Below, piece after piece: positions 6,235 to 7,312 of a stretch of DNA of 7,312 nt. Origin of the DNA: Chamaesiphon sp. (lineage in GTDB: Bacteria > Cyanobacteriota > Cyanobacteriia > Cyanobacteriales > Chamaesiphonaceae). The notes under the pieces were generated by a model that saw nothing but the letters and a program-made list of their open reading frames with translations, was not told where the DNA came from and did no database searches. The stretch lies in contig JAJAZF010000377.1 in NCBI GenBank assembly GCA_026785875.1, forward strand, positions 1-7,312. Reading direction: 5' to 3'. Positions within the stretch are counted from its first letter, which is position 1, and each line of letters starts with the position of its first letter. The position numbers and the translations under genes are program-made.

Positions 6235-7011
6235 CTACTCTAGCTTGTACAGTGCAAACTCTTGGCGAATGGAATTAGTTAGGAAAAATATCCGATATTT
6301 GCTAATTTTTTCCAGCCAATAAGCTAGTCCTCTTTGATAAAAGTTATTACTAAGTGCTTTAATTGCGGTCGGAGTCATGCGATAGTTTTCTTGATTTTCA
6401 ACACTATAGATACCTCCAATCAACGGCAGCACTTGTAATTTGGTACCATTCTTTAAAATAGTTGCATTGTGTTCGTAGTATTTCCCTTCATTCATCAATA
6501 ATTCCGCTAACTCATATTTAACGATTATCGATGTCCCACACAAATCATTAAAATTTTTCGAGTTAAGATAAATGTATTTTTTACCTTCCTTATAAACATA
6601 TCCTTTTTTAATATACCAACCATCACAGCTAAGATTTTCTTCAACAAACTTGGCAATATTTTGATTGATACAGTCATCTGCATCCACAACCATAATATGA
6701 GATGGATTTAGCTGCTTTGCATGAGCTATGCCTACTAAAATTTTCTGAGCTTTATCGGCTTCCTTAGGTGTTTCCAGACCAACTAGGGGACTAACTTTTT
6801 CCGAGCTTGGTGGTGGAAAATCAACAGTTAAGTATTCGACATGGGGAGATTCAAAAGTTGTTTGAGGCTTCTCATTGCAGACAACTACTACCTTAAAATT
6901 GACTGATGTTTGATTGCACACCGATCTGAGGCATCTTTCAAACAAACGAGAACATAAACTCCAGTTTGAGGAAATCAAAGGACTTTTGACAGGAATGATA
7001 AAGACAAGCAT
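6235..7011 (-). CDS. Family 2-like (GT-A fold) glycosyltransferase
   Basis: A 258-residue protein with the outline of a single-domain GT-A glycosyltransferase. It opens with a hydrophobic strand VFIIPVKSP (3-11), then LRSVCNQT (28-35) and FKVVVVCNEKP (39-49), the usual first half of a nucleotide-sugar binding fold. VVDADDCIN (108-116) contains the DxD-type metal/nucleotide-sugar motif (D110, D112). DKAQK (86-90) and CGTSIIVKYELAELL (158-172) are plausible further active-site segments, and EHN (180-182) may supply a metal ligand. There is no signal peptide or membrane segment, so it should be cytoplasmic. Donor and acceptor cannot be told; polysaccharide, lipopolysaccharide or protein glycosylation are all possible. 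The ATG at 7011 has a good AGGTG (plus-strand 7018-7022) 6 bases upstream. The gene is clearly more AT-rich than infB and cobA-hemD, suggesting acquisition. It lies 129 bases downstream of the HNH gene on the same strand and converges on infB. Confidence 0.82.
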   Translation of the reverse strand: MLVFIIPVKSPLISSNWSLCSRLFERCLRSVCNQTSVNFKVVVVCNEKPQTTFESPHVEYLTVDFPPPSSEKVSPLVGLETPKEADKAQKILVGIAHAKQLNPSHIMVVDADDCINQNIAKFVEENLSCDGWYIKKGYVYKEGKKYIYLNSKNFNDLCGTSIIVKYELAELLMNEGKYYEHNATILKNGTKLQVLPLIGGIYSVENQENYRMTPTAIKALSNNFYQRGLAYWLEKISKYRIFFLTNSIRQEFALYKLE

Positions 7012-7140
7012 AAGTTACACCTAGTTGTTTTATTATTTTGGTTCGAGCGAATCTTAATCGCTGTTACCCTCAATTCATTAGTCGATGGGACCGATGCACT
7101 GAACGCGGCAGTCAAGAACGTGGCTATATTAATTTCCGAT

Positions 7141-7312
7141 CTAGATCCCAATAATATACTTACGCCACTCTGCATGAGAGCCATTATTAATATGAGTAGC
7201 AGCCTCATAATGTAGACTACTATATGGTCTACGCGGTTGAGTATAGAGCTGTAAATTAGCTTCCTTGGGAGTGCGGCTACCCTTTTTGACATTGCAACGC
7301 ATACACGCCGTA
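7141..7312 (-). CDS. HNH endonuclease, C-terminal fragment (5' end outside window)
   Basis: A minus-strand frame enters at the window edge and runs 56 codons to a TAG at 7141-7143. It begins TACMRCNVKKGSRTPKEA, which matches the end of the HNH nuclease motif: the C-x2-C pair and Asn-Val-Lys-Lys-Gly that follow the histidines, as in cyanobacterial HNH proteins with N-L-V-x-A-C-x-x-C-N-x-x-K-G-x-R-T-P. A conserved-looking tail follows (QPRRPYSSLHYEA, then HAEWRKYIIG). The first and catalytic histidines are not visible. Such proteins cut DNA with a metal-bound beta-beta-alpha fold and occur as free-standing nucleases of unknown role or near mobile elements. No methyltransferase or intron is visible here. 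A 105-codon frame overlapping it in another phase has no such motifs and is a shadow. Confidence 0.8.
   Translation of the reverse strand, partial: TACMRCNVKKGSRTPKEANLQLYTQPRRPYSSLHYEAATHINNGSHAEWRKYIIGI

Noticed and set aside
6975..7292. 105-codon minus-strand frame
   Set aside because: It overlaps the HNH gene in a different phase and also the glycosyltransferase start; the HNH frame has the recognisable motif.

Overview
The window looks like a cyanobacterial chromosome segment. The evidence is three HIP1 octamers (GCGATCGC at 1304-1311, 2509-2516 and 6223-6230), two arrays of the heptamer GTTGATA, which matches the short tandemly repeated repetitive (STRR) sequences known from cyanobacteria, many GATCGATC words, and an IF-2 protein with the long Pro/Ala-rich N-terminal extension and opening (MNNGKVRIYELS) typical of cyanobacterial homologues. 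I cannot fix the genus.

Layout: (a) 1-181 is the 3' end of a plus-strand gene, probably a sensor histidine kinase. (b) 182-593 is a repeat island: a G/T-rich stretch, a 283-bp element bounded by 17-bp inverted repeats with several internal hairpins, and an eight-unit heptamer array. (c) 594-2147 (minus) is a fused cobA-hemD gene for two consecutive steps of tetrapyrrole synthesis; its stop codon lies inside the heptamer array. (d) 2148-2758 has no intact gene; it holds a probable decayed minus-strand gene and a candidate plus-strand promoter. (e) 2759-5875 (plus) is infB, followed by a strong stem-loop. (f) 5876-6234 is a second repeat island with an eleven-unit heptamer array in the opposite orientation and a structured element sharing short words with the first island. 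(g) 6235-7011 (minus) is an AT-rich family 2-like glycosyltransferase. (h) 7141-7312 (minus) is the C-terminal part of an HNH endonuclease whose start lies beyond the window.

Functionally these genes are mostly unrelated neighbours. CobA-HemD makes uroporphyrinogen III and methylates it to precorrin-2 (siroheme/cobalamin branch); infB encodes the essential initiation factor that delivers initiator tRNA; the glycosyltransferase and HNH protein look like accessory cargo. I see no convincing new multi-gene system. The most unusual content is non-coding: two repeat islands flanking cobA-hemD and infB, the repeat-supplied stop codon, and the decayed gene upstream of infB.
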